From Parvibaculaceae bacterium (GTDB lineage Bacteria; Pseudomonadota; Alphaproteobacteria; Parvibaculales; Parvibaculaceae), in assembly GCA_028283765.1 (NCBI GenBank), contig JAPWJY010000008.1, positions 1,059,001-1,123,000 of the forward strand: a DNA stretch of 64,000 nucleotides, written 5' to 3'. A program made the position numbers and the translations under genes. The notes beneath the pieces were generated by a model. That model ran no database searches. It was not told the DNA's origin and was given only the letters and a program-made list of their open reading frames with translations. Positions 19,064 through 28,637 of the stretch are shown piece by piece (within the stretch, counting starts at the first letter, position 1; each line of letters opens with the position of its first letter).

Positions 19064-21136
19064 TTACCGTCCCTCGCGCCGCCATGCCAGCAGCAGCGCG
19101 CCAAGGATCAATATCAGCGCCAGAGGCCCGGTCAGCAGCGGCGTCAGCTTCACGTCGCTGACCAGATATTGCGCGTTTTCGCGCAGGCCCAGCCAGTCCG
19201 TGCCAGCCGCCGCCCGGCCGGGACGGATGCTGCGCACGCCCGGCGTGTCCTGGGCGTTCTCGCCCGCCCAGTAGATACCGCCTCTGGTTGCCTCGGCCAC
19301 CGGGGCGAGCAGCTTGCCCGTCGCGCGCACGTCGGCGAATTCGAGCGGGTTGAGCGGTCCTGCGGCGGCGACCGTATCAAGGCCGTCCTGCGATATGCGG
19401 TAGAGGCCGAATTCATCCGCGCCGGTACGCCCTGTGAACAGGCCCGGTTTCTCCTGCGCCAGCGAAACGGTCCGCTTTCCGCCCGAGGGCAGCGTCACGG
19501 TGGCGTCGGGGGCTGTGTCCTTCATGGTCCGGCGCCGGATGACGAGGGTATTTCCCTCGACATGGGCGTTCAGGCTCTCTTCTTCGAGGTCCGGCTCCTT
19601 CATCAGCCAGTGGGCGAGGCGGCGCAGCAGTTCGGCCTGCGGGCCGCCGCCCTCGAAACCGCGCGACCAGAGCCAGATCTGGTCCGACATGAGTTCGGCG
19701 ACGCGGCCCTTGCCGACGCGGTCGAGCACGAGCAGGGGCTGGCCGCCGGGGCCTTCCATCAGCGTGTCGCCATGATCGACCTTTGAATCGATGATGCGGA
19801 ACCAGCGGCCCCATGAGGGCGGATCGGTCTCGTCGCCCGGCAGGCCCGCCGTGACGGGATGCCGGCTGCCATAGCTGGTCATGTCTGGGGTGAAGCCACC
19901 CTCGAAAATATCCCCGGTCGGGTGCGCGGGCAGAACGGCGGCAAGCGGCGTGCGGTAGAGGCTGTAGTTGCCCGCGAAATCCGGGCCGCTCGCCACCAGC
20001 ACCGCGCCGCCATTTTCGACATAATGGGCGACATTTTCCAGATAGACGAGCGGCAGCACGCCGCGCCGCCGGTAGCGGTCGAAAATGATCAGATCGAACT
20101 GGTTCAGCTTGCGGTCGAACAGTTCGTCGGTCGGAAAGGCGATCAGCGCCAGTTCGTCCACCGGCGTGCCGTCCTGCTTTTCCGGGGGGCGCAGGATGGT
20201 GAAATGCACCAGATCGACCGATGGGTCGGCCTTGAGCAGGTTGCGCCATGTGCGTTCGCCGGGATGGGGCTCGCCCGAGACCAGCAGCACGCGCAGCCGG
20301 TCGCGGATGCCGTTGGTGGCGATGACGGCGCGGTTGTTGATGAGCGTGAGTTCGCGCGGTCCCGGTTCCGTGTCCAGCTCGATCACATTCGCGCCCGCAT
20401 GCGCGACGGGAATCTCGATCTTCACGGGCGAGCCGGTGGTCACCTTTTCGCTCACGGCCAGCTTGCCATCGATATGGACATTGACGGTGGCGGGCATGGG
20501 TTCGGCATTGCCAGGTCCCTCATCGACGACGCGGAAGCCGATGGTGGCCGTTTGGCCGACAAGGCCGTAGCGCGGCGCATTGTCGATGATCAGGCGGCGG
20601 TCGCCTTCATCCTTGCGGCCGATGATGATGGCATGGAGCGGCGCGTCGATGCCGAGGCTTTTTGCCTCCTTCGGCACGTCATGGACCTCGCCGTCGGTGA
20701 TCATGATCACGCCCGCGAGGCGTTCACGCGGCACGTCGGCAAGGGCGTTTTCAAGCGGGCCGAAAAGCCGGGTGCCGTCCGCGCCGTCAGGGGAACCCGG
20801 CACCTCGACGATGCGGGTTTCGAGGTTCGGCATCTGCGACAATTCCTTGCGCAGGCGGGCAAGCGCCAGATCGGTTTCCCGGCTCCGGACGCCGATGTTC
20901 TGGCTCTGGCTGCGGTCGACGAGAATGGCGGCGATGTCCGGCAGGGTGGTGTGTTCCTCGCGCCGGATCGCGGGGTTGATCATGGCAAGGACGATGAGGG
21001 CAAAGGCCGCCGCCCGCCAGATGCCGCCGCGCGCGCTCACATAGAGCGAGAAGGCGAGCACCGCCAGCGTCACAAGGGTTGCAAGCGCGATGAACCACCA
21101 GGGCAGCAGGGGATCGGGGATAATGTTCCAGCTCAT
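19064..21136 (-). CDS. Large membrane-anchored protein, glutamine-amidotransferase-like fold, MoxR cluster
   Basis: A 690-residue protein with two N-terminal membrane helices (about 12-30 and 36-50), a long periplasmic part and one C-terminal helix (LTGPLALILILGALLLAW). VLVSGEPHPGERTW to DLIIFDRYRRRGVLP and YVENGGAVLVASGPDFAG resemble the class I glutamine-amidotransferase-like fold seen in such cluster proteins. An early DIAAILVDRSQSQ stretch resembles the start of a von Willebrand A domain. It is the last gene of the moxR-DUF58-DUF4159 set, 9 bases from its neighbour. Its role is unproven. Confidence 0.82.
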   Translation of the reverse strand: MSWNIIPDPLLPWWFIALATLVTLAVLAFSLYVSARGGIWRAAAFALIVLAMINPAIRREEHTTLPDIAAILVDRSQSQNIGVRSRETDLALARLRKELSQMPNLETRIVEVPGSPDGADGTRLFGPLENALADVPRERLAGVIMITDGEVHDVPKEAKSLGIDAPLHAIIIGRKDEGDRRLIIDNAPRYGLVGQTATIGFRVVDEGPGNAEPMPATVNVHIDGKLAVSEKVTTGSPVKIEIPVAHAGANVIELDTEPGPRELTLINNRAVIATNGIRDRLRVLLVSGEPHPGERTWRNLLKADPSVDLVHFTILRPPEKQDGTPVDELALIAFPTDELFDRKLNQFDLIIFDRYRRRGVLPLVYLENVAHYVENGGAVLVASGPDFAGNYSLYRTPLAAVLPAHPTGDIFEGGFTPDMTSYGSRHPVTAGLPGDETDPPSWGRWFRIIDSKVDHGDTLMEGPGGQPLLVLDRVGKGRVAELMSDQIWLWSRGFEGGGPQAELLRRLAHWLMKEPDLEEESLNAHVEGNTLVIRRRTMKDTAPDATVTLPSGGKRTVSLAQEKPGLFTGRTGADEFGLYRISQDGLDTVAAAGPLNPLEFADVRATGKLLAPVAEATRGGIYWAGENAQDTPGVRSIRPGRAAAGTDWLGLRENAQYLVSDVKLTPLLTGPLALILILGALLLAWRREGR

Positions 21137-21145
21137 GGCATCCCC

Positions 21146-23959
21146 CTACTGTCCGAGCCGGTCGAGAAGGGCGGGGACATGCACCTGATCGCCCTTGTAG
21201 TTGCCGGTGAGGGCGTACATGACGAGATTGACCCCGAAACGGTAGGCGTACTGGCGCTGCACCTCACCGCCCGGCACGCAGGGGAAGAGCGGCTGGCCTG
21301 ACCTGTCCACGGCCCATGCGCCTGCGAAATCATTGGAGCCGATGACGATCGCGGAGACGCCGTCATTGGTCTGCCCGTCGCCTGCGCTGCCTGCGCCCTC
21401 GACCCAGAGCGTGCCGCCGTCGAAGCGGCCGGGAAAGCTTTGCAGCAGGTAGAAGGAGCGGCCCAGCACATGGCCTTCCGGCACGGGCACGAGCTGGGGC
21501 ACATCGAGGCGGCTCAATATGGCCTTGAGGCGGGCGGCCTGCGGGCTCTCCATGCCGGGCACCGCGCCGTTCTGGTCGCGGGTGTCGAACAGGATCAGGC
21601 CGCCGTTCTTCATGTAGATGTTGAGCTTCGACACGGCCTGCGGCGAGGGGGCGGGGGTGGCCTCCGTCACGGGCCAGTAGAGCACCGGAAAGAAGGCGAG
21701 GTCGTCCCGTCCCGGATCGACGCCCATGGGCGCACCCGGCTCCAGCGCGGTGCGCTCTTCCAGCGCCGTGGTCAGCCCCTGCAAGCCCTCTTCGCTGACC
21801 TGATCGACGGCGGGATCGCCGGTGATCACATAGGCCAGATGGGTGTCGTGGCTCGCCTTGATGGCGAACGCATCGTCGGCGCGGACCGCGCCCGCATGGC
21901 CGAAAGCAAAGCCAAATCCGAAGACAAGGATCAGCGCCGAACCGCGTCCGAGCTTGCGCCGGATGAAGCGGGCGGGCCGGGTGACGCGCTGCGTCTCGAA
22001 CCGGCCGGTGATGTGGAATGTCGCCAGCGTATCGAGCAGCAGCAATCCGAAGACGAGCGCCCAGGCAAGCGGCGCAAGGCTGGTCTCCACGCTCTGGGCA
22101 TAAGGTCTCGCCACGATACCGGGCAGGGACGCCGGCATGGGCGATAGCTGTTGATTGACGCCAATTGCATTCAGCGCGCTGGGAGAGGCGGCGGGGCCAT
22201 AAAGCCCCGGGGGATGGCGTGCGTCGCCCGCCGGGTGGCCAAGGGCCTCGCGCGGCAGGGCAAGGGTGGTGACGGGCGGGATGCCGAGCTGGCCGAAGCC
22301 GTCGAGAGTGCTGACCGGGGCCAGCATGGTGCTTTCCGCCTGCGTTGCGCCGGTGTCCGCGCCACCGGCCTGGGCATCGTCCAGCAATCGCCGCAGCATT
22401 TCCACATAGAGGCCGGAATAGGGCAGGTTCGACCATTGCACGTTGGCGGTCACATGGAACAGCACGATCCGTCCCTTGCCCCGGTTCAGGGCGGTGACGA
22501 GCGGCGTGCCGTCCTGCAGCCGTGCCCAGACATGTCCCTGCATGTCCGCCCCCGGTTCGGCCAGCACCTGCCGGTTGACGGTCACGTCCGGCGGAATATC
22601 CAGACCATAAAAGGGGCTCTGCGGCTCGAACGGGCTCAGTCTCTGCGGCGTGGTCCATGAGAGCGCCCCGCCCATGGCCCGGCCGCCGGTCCGCAGCGGC
22701 ACGGGGACAAGATCGTCGGACTGGGCGGCAAGGCGCGGCCCGGCGAAGCGGATGAGGAGGCCTCCCGCTTCGACCCATCGGGCGACGGCCTCCCGGTCAG
22801 GGCCGGAAAGCGTGCCGACATCCGCCAGCACCAGCACGGAAAGCGGGTGGGCAAGAAGGGTCGCTATCTCGCTCGCACCGGTCTTGCCGGCGTCCGTTTT
22901 GACGATTTCGGCATAGGGAGCCAGAGCGCGGCGCAGGAAATAAAGGTCTGACAGGAGCGGCTGGCTGTCCTCGCCCGGTCCCCCTGAAACAAGGCCGACG
23001 GTGCGCCGGTGCCAGCGGCCATCGAGCAGGCTGACCGCGCCCGCCGAGCGCTCGCCCGCCACTTCCAGCCGGGCAAGGCGGTTGCGCAGTTCGAGCGGCA
23101 GGGCGATGGCGAGGCTTGCCTTGTCCGCGCCGCTGGCGAAGGCGTAGGGCTCTTCCGCGATTACCCGGCCATCTTCGCCGAGCGCCCGCACAAAGCCCGT
23201 ACGGACCTCTCCAGGGCCGGGACGGACCACGCTGACGGTGAAGCCGCCCTCACCGGTTGCCGGTGGCGTCAGCGCAAGGGTTTCGTGCCCGGCGCGGGGC
23301 GTATAGAGGCTGACGGACCCGTCCTTCGCGAGCTTCGTCAGCGACGCGGCGAAAGCCTCCGCATCGCCATTGTCCACGCCGTCGCCGAGCCAGATCACAT
23401 CGGGCGCGGTCTTTTCGGTTTCGGCCATTTTCTGCAGGCGGAGTGTAAGGGCCGCGCGGTCCGGGGCGAGGGGCTGGGGGAGCCAGCCCCGGGCAAGGGC
23501 GAGGGCGTCGTCAGGGGCGTGGAACAGCAGGTCAGGCGCCGTGGCGCGGGGAGCCGTGCCTGCGATCATGACCGGTCGATTGTTCCGCCGGGCCTCCGCG
23601 ATGATGGTTTCCATGGCTTCCTGCCGGTCGGGCCATTGGCCTGCCGCCGCCCAGCCATCGTCAAGCACCAGAAGGAGCGGGCCGGACCCCTCGACGGGGG
23701 TGGCGGGGTTGAGCGTGGGACCGGCGAGCGCGAGGATCGCCAGCGCAGCGACCAGCAGCCGGAGTGCCAGCAGCCAGAGCGGCGTGTGGGCCGGCGTCTC
23801 CTCCTCCGGCGCAAGCCCCATCAACAGGCGGATGGCGGGGAAACGGACGCGTTTGGGCAGGGGCGGCGTCACCCTCAGCAGCCACCAGATGGCGGGCAGC
23901 GCGGCGAGCGCCAGCAGCAGCCAGGGCGTTGTGAAACTCAACGGAACGAGCGCGCTCAT
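21146..23959 (-). CDS. BatA-like/DUF4159 membrane protein
   Basis: A 937-residue protein. The N-terminus (MSALVPLSFTTPWLLLALAALPAIWWLLRV) and the next helix are those of BatA-type proteins. The middle part includes a helix near 650 (LAPLAWALVFGLLLLDTL). The C-terminal part after a second membrane segment (ALILVFGFGFAFGHAGAVRA) is a DUF4159 domain (THLAYVITGDPAVDQVSEEG, DTRDQNGA, SFPGRFDGG). ATG 23959 lies 5 bases after the DUF58 stop and fits the family start. It probably works with MoxR and DUF58 in the envelope, which is inferred from gene context. Confidence 0.88.
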   Translation of the reverse strand: MSALVPLSFTTPWLLLALAALPAIWWLLRVTPPLPKRVRFPAIRLLMGLAPEEETPAHTPLWLLALRLLVAALAILALAGPTLNPATPVEGSGPLLLVLDDGWAAAGQWPDRQEAMETIIAEARRNNRPVMIAGTAPRATAPDLLFHAPDDALALARGWLPQPLAPDRAALTLRLQKMAETEKTAPDVIWLGDGVDNGDAEAFAASLTKLAKDGSVSLYTPRAGHETLALTPPATGEGGFTVSVVRPGPGEVRTGFVRALGEDGRVIAEEPYAFASGADKASLAIALPLELRNRLARLEVAGERSAGAVSLLDGRWHRRTVGLVSGGPGEDSQPLLSDLYFLRRALAPYAEIVKTDAGKTGASEIATLLAHPLSVLVLADVGTLSGPDREAVARWVEAGGLLIRFAGPRLAAQSDDLVPVPLRTGGRAMGGALSWTTPQRLSPFEPQSPFYGLDIPPDVTVNRQVLAEPGADMQGHVWARLQDGTPLVTALNRGKGRIVLFHVTANVQWSNLPYSGLYVEMLRRLLDDAQAGGADTGATQAESTMLAPVSTLDGFGQLGIPPVTTLALPREALGHPAGDARHPPGLYGPAASPSALNAIGVNQQLSPMPASLPGIVARPYAQSVETSLAPLAWALVFGLLLLDTLATFHITGRFETQRVTRPARFIRRKLGRGSALILVFGFGFAFGHAGAVRADDAFAIKASHDTHLAYVITGDPAVDQVSEEGLQGLTTALEERTALEPGAPMGVDPGRDDLAFFPVLYWPVTEATPAPSPQAVSKLNIYMKNGGLILFDTRDQNGAVPGMESPQAARLKAILSRLDVPQLVPVPEGHVLGRSFYLLQSFPGRFDGGTLWVEGAGSAGDGQTNDGVSAIVIGSNDFAGAWAVDRSGQPLFPCVPGGEVQRQYAYRFGVNLVMYALTGNYKGDQVHVPALLDRLGQ

Positions 23960-23963
23960 GGGA

Positions 23964-24890
23964 CTAGCGGACTCCCCGGCGCGTGCCCATGTCGCCACTC
24001 CCGGCCAGCGCCGTATAGAGCGCCAGCAGCGCGGCCTGGGGCGGCCGGTCCGTGCGGTGGGCGGCGAAGGTAAAATCGAGTTCGCGGGCCAGTTGGCGGA
24101 TGAGGTTGCGGTGGGTTTCCAGCCGGTCGTGATAAGCTTGCCGCAGAGACTGGGCGCGCCCGACCATGATGCGCAACGTCTCCTCGACGCCCTCGAATTC
24201 GGTCCGGCCCTCGAAAGGAAAATCTTCCTCCGCCGGATCGAGCACCTGCACCAGATGAGTGCGGATGCCCTTGGCCGAAAGGTCCTTCATCAGCGCGGTG
24301 ATGTCGGCCGCCGGGGCGAGAAAATCGCTGATCAGCACAAGCTGGGCGTGGCGCGGCAGCGCGGCGGGCACCGGCAGGCTCGGCTCGCGGGGATCGGGGC
24401 TGTCGATCAGCCGGTGGGCAATCTGGCGCAAGGCTGCCCGCCCCGTGCCCGGCGCCGAGCCCTCGCCCAAGACCGCGACCCGTTCACCGCCCTGGATCAG
24501 AAGGGTGGCAAGCGCGAAGGCGAGTACGGTCGCGCGGTCGCGCTTGGCCGCGGGGGCATCATCCGAGCGGTAATCCATCGAGGCGGACCCGTCGCGCCAG
24601 ATATAGACGGCTTCGGCGGCTTCGGATTCAGTCTCGCGCACGAAGAGATGGCGTGAGCGGGCCGAGCGCCGCCAGTCGATGGAGGCGGCTTCATCGCCCT
24701 CGCGAAAGCGGCGGAACTGCCAGAAGGCTTCGCCAAGGCCGCTGCGGCGGCGGCCATGGACCCCCTGCGACACCGTGTTGGCGACATGCTCCGCTTCCGC
24801 CAGCAACGGCGGCAGGGCTTCGGCCAGCGCCTCGGCTTGCTCGCGCAGGCGGGCGGCGGGTGTCGCTGCGGGGGATTGGGGCGTTGCCAT
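23964..24890 (-). CDS. DUF58 domain protein
   Basis: A 308-residue protein of the DUF58 family, a von Willebrand A relative. The conserved block QFRRFREGDEAASIDWRRSARSRHLFVRE is clear, followed by the metal-site-like DGSASM (AVYIWRDGSASMDYRS). DUF58 proteins are encoded beside MoxR ATPases and are thought to bind partners as part of a chaperone-like system. It lies 14 bases after moxR and 4 bases before the BatA/DUF4159 gene, so the four genes form one operon. Confidence 0.92.
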   Translation of the reverse strand: MATPQSPAATPAARLREQAEALAEALPPLLAEAEHVANTVSQGVHGRRRSGLGEAFWQFRRFREGDEAASIDWRRSARSRHLFVRETESEAAEAVYIWRDGSASMDYRSDDAPAAKRDRATVLAFALATLLIQGGERVAVLGEGSAPGTGRAALRQIAHRLIDSPDPREPSLPVPAALPRHAQLVLISDFLAPAADITALMKDLSAKGIRTHLVQVLDPAEEDFPFEGRTEFEGVEETLRIMVGRAQSLRQAYHDRLETHRNLIRQLARELDFTFAAHRTDRPPQAALLALYTALAGSGDMGTRRGVR

Positions 24891-24904
24891 CCGTCCCCGC
24901 CCGG

Positions 24905-25903
24905 TCAGACCAGTTGCCGGGTGAGCCGGTCGATGACGCCGCCGACGGTGACGCCCTCGGCGCGGGCCGAGAAGTTGAGCGCCATGCGGTGGCGCAGCAC
25001 CGGGGCGGCCAGTTCGCGCACGTCGTCGATGGAGGGCGAGAAACGGCCGTCGATGAGCGCGCGGGCGCGCGCCGCCAGCATCAGCGCCTGGCTGGCGCGG
25101 GGGCCGGGCCCCCAGGCGACATGGCGGGCGACCTCGCCGGAGGCGTTTTCCTCGGGCCGGGCGGCGCGGACGAGGGTGAGGATGGCGTTCACGACCTTTT
25201 CGCCCACCGGCACCCGGCGCACCAGCGTCTGGATATGGAGCAGGTCCTCGACGCTCATGGAGGGGCGTGCCGTGGTTTCGCCAAGGCCGGTGGTTTCCAG
25301 CAGCATCCGCCGTTCGGCCTCCAGATCGGGATAAACGACGTCGATCTGCATCAGAAAACGGTCGAGCTGGGCCTCGGGCAGGGGATAGGTGCCTTCCTGT
25401 TCCAGCGGGTTCTGGGTGGCGAGCACATGAAAGGGCTTCGGCAGGTCATAGCGCGTGCCCGCGACCGTCACCTGCTTTTCCTGCATGGCCTGCAGCAGGG
25501 CGGACTGGGTGCGGGGGCTGGCGCGGTTGATTTCGTCGGCCATCAGCAACTGGCAGAAGACGGGCCCCTTGATGAAGCGGAACGAGCGCCGCCCGGTATC
25601 GGCTTCCTCCAGCACTTCCGAGCCCAGAATGTCGGCGGGCATCAGGTCCGGGGTGAACTGGACGCGCTTGTCGTCGAGCCCCAGCACGGTGCCCATGGTG
25701 TGGACAAGCAGGGTTTTCGCCAGTCCCGGCACGCCCACGAGCAGCGCATGGCCCCCCGCCAGCACCGTCACCAGCGTCTGGTCGATCACGGTTTCCTGCC
25801 CGTAGATAACCTCGCCAATGGCCGCGCGGGCCGCGGCGATCTTCGCGCCGGCGGCCTCGATCTCTTCGAGGATCGGGTCCCCGGCTTCACTGACTGTCTG
25901 CAT
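24905..25903 (-). CDS. MoxR-family AAA+ ATPase
   Basis: A 332-residue ATPase. Walker A is GVPGLAKT, Walker B is LLMADEINRASPRTQSALL, and sensor 1 is LATQNPLEQEGTYPLPEAQLDRF, all typical of MoxR. It acts as a chaperone that remodels or activates partner proteins, probably the DUF58 and BatA-like proteins encoded next. It is the first gene of the operon and diverges from the DUF1285 gene with a 113-base gap that would hold both promoters. Confidence 0.95.
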   Translation of the reverse strand: MQTVSEAGDPILEEIEAAGAKIAAARAAIGEVIYGQETVIDQTLVTVLAGGHALLVGVPGLAKTLLVHTMGTVLGLDDKRVQFTPDLMPADILGSEVLEEADTGRRSFRFIKGPVFCQLLMADEINRASPRTQSALLQAMQEKQVTVAGTRYDLPKPFHVLATQNPLEQEGTYPLPEAQLDRFLMQIDVVYPDLEAERRMLLETTGLGETTARPSMSVEDLLHIQTLVRRVPVGEKVVNAILTLVRAARPEENASGEVARHVAWGPGPRASQALMLAARARALIDGRFSPSIDDVRELAAPVLRHRMALNFSARAEGVTVGGVIDRLTRQLV

Positions 25904-26016
25904 TCGCCTACATATAGCTTTGAAATGGCTTATCTTCTAGCAAGAGTAGGATGGCAGGGGCTGGCCGGCAAAACAATTCCCGTCCATGTGCCCGCTCCAC
26001 AAACAAGGCGGAAGCA

Positions 26017-26637
26017 ATGACCTCGACCAATGGAGAGTCCAAAGCCCCTCCCCGGGCGGCCCAGGGCATCATGGCAGGGCTGAACGAGGCGGAGAGCGCC
26101 GGCAGGAAGGCGCGCGGCCTGCCGCCGGTCCATCTGTGGAATCCCGATTTCTGCGGCGATCTCGACATGCGAATCGCCCGGGACGGCACATGGTTCTATC
26201 TGGGCACGCCGATCGGGCGGGAACGGCTGGTGCGCCTGTTTTCGACCATCCTGCGCCATGACGAGGACGGCCGTTATTATCTGGTCACGCCGGTCGAGAA
26301 GGTGGGGATAAAGGTCGATGACGCGCCTTTTGTCGCCGTGGCGATGAAGGTGGAGGGCGAGGGCCGCGAGCAGGCGCTGACCTTCACCACCAATGTCGGC
26401 GACGACGCCGTGGCGGGCCCCGACCACCCGATGCGCTTCGTGGTCGATCCCGGAACGGGCGAGCCCGCGCCCTATGTGCATGTGCGCGCCCGCCTTGAGG
26501 CGCTGATCAATCGCGCCGTGTTCTATGATCTGGTCGCGCTGGGCGTGGAGGAGCCGCATCGGGGCGAACCGTGGTTCGGCGTCTGGAGCGGGGGCGTGTT
26601 CTTCCCCTTCATGCCTGCCCGTGAGGTTAATTTCTGA
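26017..26637 (+). CDS. DUF1285 protein
   Basis: A 206-residue soluble protein. PPVHLWNPDFCGDLDMRIARDGTWFYLGTPIGRERLVRLF is the hallmark of DUF1285, with the later YYLVTPVEKVGIKVDDAPF. The biochemical role is not established. ATG 26017 (MTSTNGESKAPP) is favoured over an upstream in-frame start. Its stop overlaps the ATG of the following Nudix gene by one base (TGATG), so translation is coupled and the pair with the CCA enzyme gene looks like one operon. Confidence 0.9.
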   Translation: MTSTNGESKAPPRAAQGIMAGLNEAESAGRKARGLPPVHLWNPDFCGDLDMRIARDGTWFYLGTPIGRERLVRLFSTILRHDEDGRYYLVTPVEKVGIKVDDAPFVAVAMKVEGEGREQALTFTTNVGDDAVAGPDHPMRFVVDPGTGEPAPYVHVRARLEALINRAVFYDLVALGVEEPHRGEPWFGVWSGGVFFPFMPAREVNF

Positions 26638-27284
26638 TGGATGCCGCCGTGGACTTTATCCCCGATTACCGCCGCCGCATCGCGGCCCTCGCCACGCATC
26701 GCTGGCCGGACCGCGCGGAAATGCTGGTGGGCCGGGCCTCGCGCAGCGATCAGGACCTGAACCCGGACCATACGGGCTATGCCGAGCCGCGCGAACTGCG
26801 TGCCGCCGCCGTGCTGGTGCCGATCATCGAGCGCGACGAGCCCTGGGTGCTGCTGACGCGGCGCTCCGACAGTCTCGGTTCCCATTCGGGACAGGTCGCC
26901 TTTCCCGGCGGCAAGATCGAGGAGGGTGAGGACCCGGTGAACGCGGCGTTGCGCGAGGCCGAGGAGGAAATCGGCCTCGACCGCTCGTTCGTCGAGGTCG
27001 CGGGCGTGCTCGATATTTATGAAACCGGCACGGGATTTCGCATCCTGCCGGTGATCGGCTTCGTCAAGCCCGGTTTCGTGCTGCTGGCGGCGGAAGCGGA
27101 GGTGGCTGAAATCTTCGAGGTGCCGCTGTCATTCCTGATGAATCCGGCCAATCATGAGCAGCATAATGCGGTCTGGCGCGGAGAGCGGCGGGAATATTAC
27201 GCCATGCCCTATGAAGGGCATTATATCTGGGGCGCGACCGCGGGTATGCTGAAGAATTTCTACGACCGGGTTTTCGCGGATTAA
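26637..27284 (+). CDS. CoA pyrophosphatase (Nudix)
   Basis: A 215-residue Nudix hydrolase of the NudL/YeaB type that cleaves CoA or its derivatives to phosphopantetheine and 3',5'-ADP. The subfamily motif LLTRRSDSLGSHSGQVAFPGG precedes a Nudix box (GGKIEEGEDP, REAEEEIGL). The length suits the family. It overlaps the DUF1285 stop by one base and is followed 20 bases later by the CCA-adding enzyme gene. Confidence 0.9.
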   Translation: MDAAVDFIPDYRRRIAALATHRWPDRAEMLVGRASRSDQDLNPDHTGYAEPRELRAAAVLVPIIERDEPWVLLTRRSDSLGSHSGQVAFPGGKIEEGEDPVNAALREAEEEIGLDRSFVEVAGVLDIYETGTGFRILPVIGFVKPGFVLLAAEAEVAEIFEVPLSFLMNPANHEQHNAVWRGERREYYAMPYEGHYIWGATAGMLKNFYDRVFAD

Positions 27285-27304
27285 AACATAACGGGAAGAA
27301 GCTC

Positions 27305-28567
27305 ATGAACGCGGCGAAAAAGATGCAGGGCGAACTTGCCCAGCACATCTGGCTGAAGGATGCGGATGCCCAGGTCATTCTGGCGGCGCTGGCGAGCGAG
27401 GGCGGCGAGGCGCGTTTCGTCGGTGGATGTGTACGCAATGCGCTGATGGGCGAGCCGGTGGCGGACATCGACATCGCCGCCACCGAGCGGCCGGAACGGG
27501 TGATCGCGCTGCTGGACGCGCGCGGCATCAAAACGGTGCCGACAGGTCTCGCCCATGGCACGGTCACCGCGGTGATGGGCGGGAAGACCTTCGAGATCAC
27601 CACGCTGAGGATCGATCTTGCCACGGATGGACGCCACGCCGAGGTGGCCTTCGGCACCGACTGGACCCGGGATGCGGAGCGCCGCGACTTTACCATCAAT
27701 GCGCTCTATGCCGAAGCGGATGGCACCGTGCATGATCCGCTCGGCACTGGCAGGGCGGATATTGCGGCGCGCCGGGTGCGCTTCATCGGCGATGCGGGAA
27801 ACCGCATCCGCGAGGATTATCTGCGCATCCTGCGTTTCTTCCGCTTCCATGCCCATTATGGCCGGGGCGAAGCCGACGAGACGGCGCTTCGCGCCTGCGC
27901 CGCGGCGAAGGAAGGTCTGCTGACGCTTTCCGCCGAGCGGGTGCGCGACGAACTGCTGCGTATCCTTGCCGCCGATGAAGCCGTGGCGACCCTGCGCCTG
28001 ATGGCGGCGGCGGGCATCCTGCAACTCGTGCTGCCGGAGGCCGCCCGCATGGACCGGCTGGAGACGCTGGCCGACATCGAGGCGAACCAGCTTTTCACCA
28101 GCGATCCCGTTCTGCGGCTCGCCGCCCTGCTCGACAGCGGCGCGGTGGGCGTCAATGCGCTGGCGGACCGGCTCAAGCTTTCCAACAAGGATCGCGCGCG
28201 CATTGTGGCGATGCTGACCGACACGACGAAAATCGTCTGCTATCTCTCGATGCGCGAGGTGCGCCGCGCGCTCTACCGGCTCGGGCGCGATCTCTTCAAG
28301 GACCGGGTGATGCTGGGCTGGGCGGGCGACGCGCGCAACCACAACGCCTTCCAGTGGCGCGCGCTGATCGCCATGGCCGACAACTGGGAGCGCCCGGTCT
28401 TCCCGCTTACCGGTGCCATGATCATGGCCGCCAGCGTGCCCGAAGGTCCGGAAGTGGGGCGCATCAGCGACGAGGTCGAGGAATGGTGGATCGATTCCGA
28501 TTTCATCGAGGATGAGTTCTCGATCATCGAGCGCCTGAAAGCCATCGTACAGGCGACGATTTACTGA
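27305..28567 (+). CDS. cca: CCA tRNA nucleotidyltransferase
   Basis: Adds or repairs the CCA end of tRNA. A 420-residue class II poly(A) polymerase-like enzyme. FVGGCVRNALMGEPVADIDIA holds the GG and DxD metal-binding motifs, TAVMGGKTFEITTLR the third strand, and RRDFTINALY the RRD nucleotide-selecting site; EDYLRILRFFRFHAHYG follows. No HD domain is evident. It ends the DUF1285-Nudix-cca operon and is followed by a perfect GC-rich palindrome. Confidence 0.93.
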   Translation: MNAAKKMQGELAQHIWLKDADAQVILAALASEGGEARFVGGCVRNALMGEPVADIDIAATERPERVIALLDARGIKTVPTGLAHGTVTAVMGGKTFEITTLRIDLATDGRHAEVAFGTDWTRDAERRDFTINALYAEADGTVHDPLGTGRADIAARRVRFIGDAGNRIREDYLRILRFFRFHAHYGRGEADETALRACAAAKEGLLTLSAERVRDELLRILAADEAVATLRLMAAAGILQLVLPEAARMDRLETLADIEANQLFTSDPVLRLAALLDSGAVGVNALADRLKLSNKDRARIVAMLTDTTKIVCYLSMREVRRALYRLGRDLFKDRVMLGWAGDARNHNAFQWRALIAMADNWERPVFPLTGAMIMAASVPEGPEVGRISDEVEEWWIDSDFIEDEFSIIERLKAIVQATIY

Positions 28568-28604
28568 GCTTTTTACTGAGCTTTGTGCGGGTCATCCATC
28601 CAGG

Positions 28605-28628
28605 CCCCTCTCCCGGCCGGGAGAGGGG
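28605..28628. terminator. Perfect 12-base palindrome between convergent genes
   Basis: Arms CCCCTCTCCCGG and CCGGGAGAGGGG abut with no spacer, followed by TTCTGTGTTT on the plus strand. It lies between the convergent cca and serine hydrolase genes and likely ends transcription. With no loop of its own it could also be a dispersed repeat unit. Confidence 0.6.
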
Positions 28629-28637
28629 TTCTGTGTT

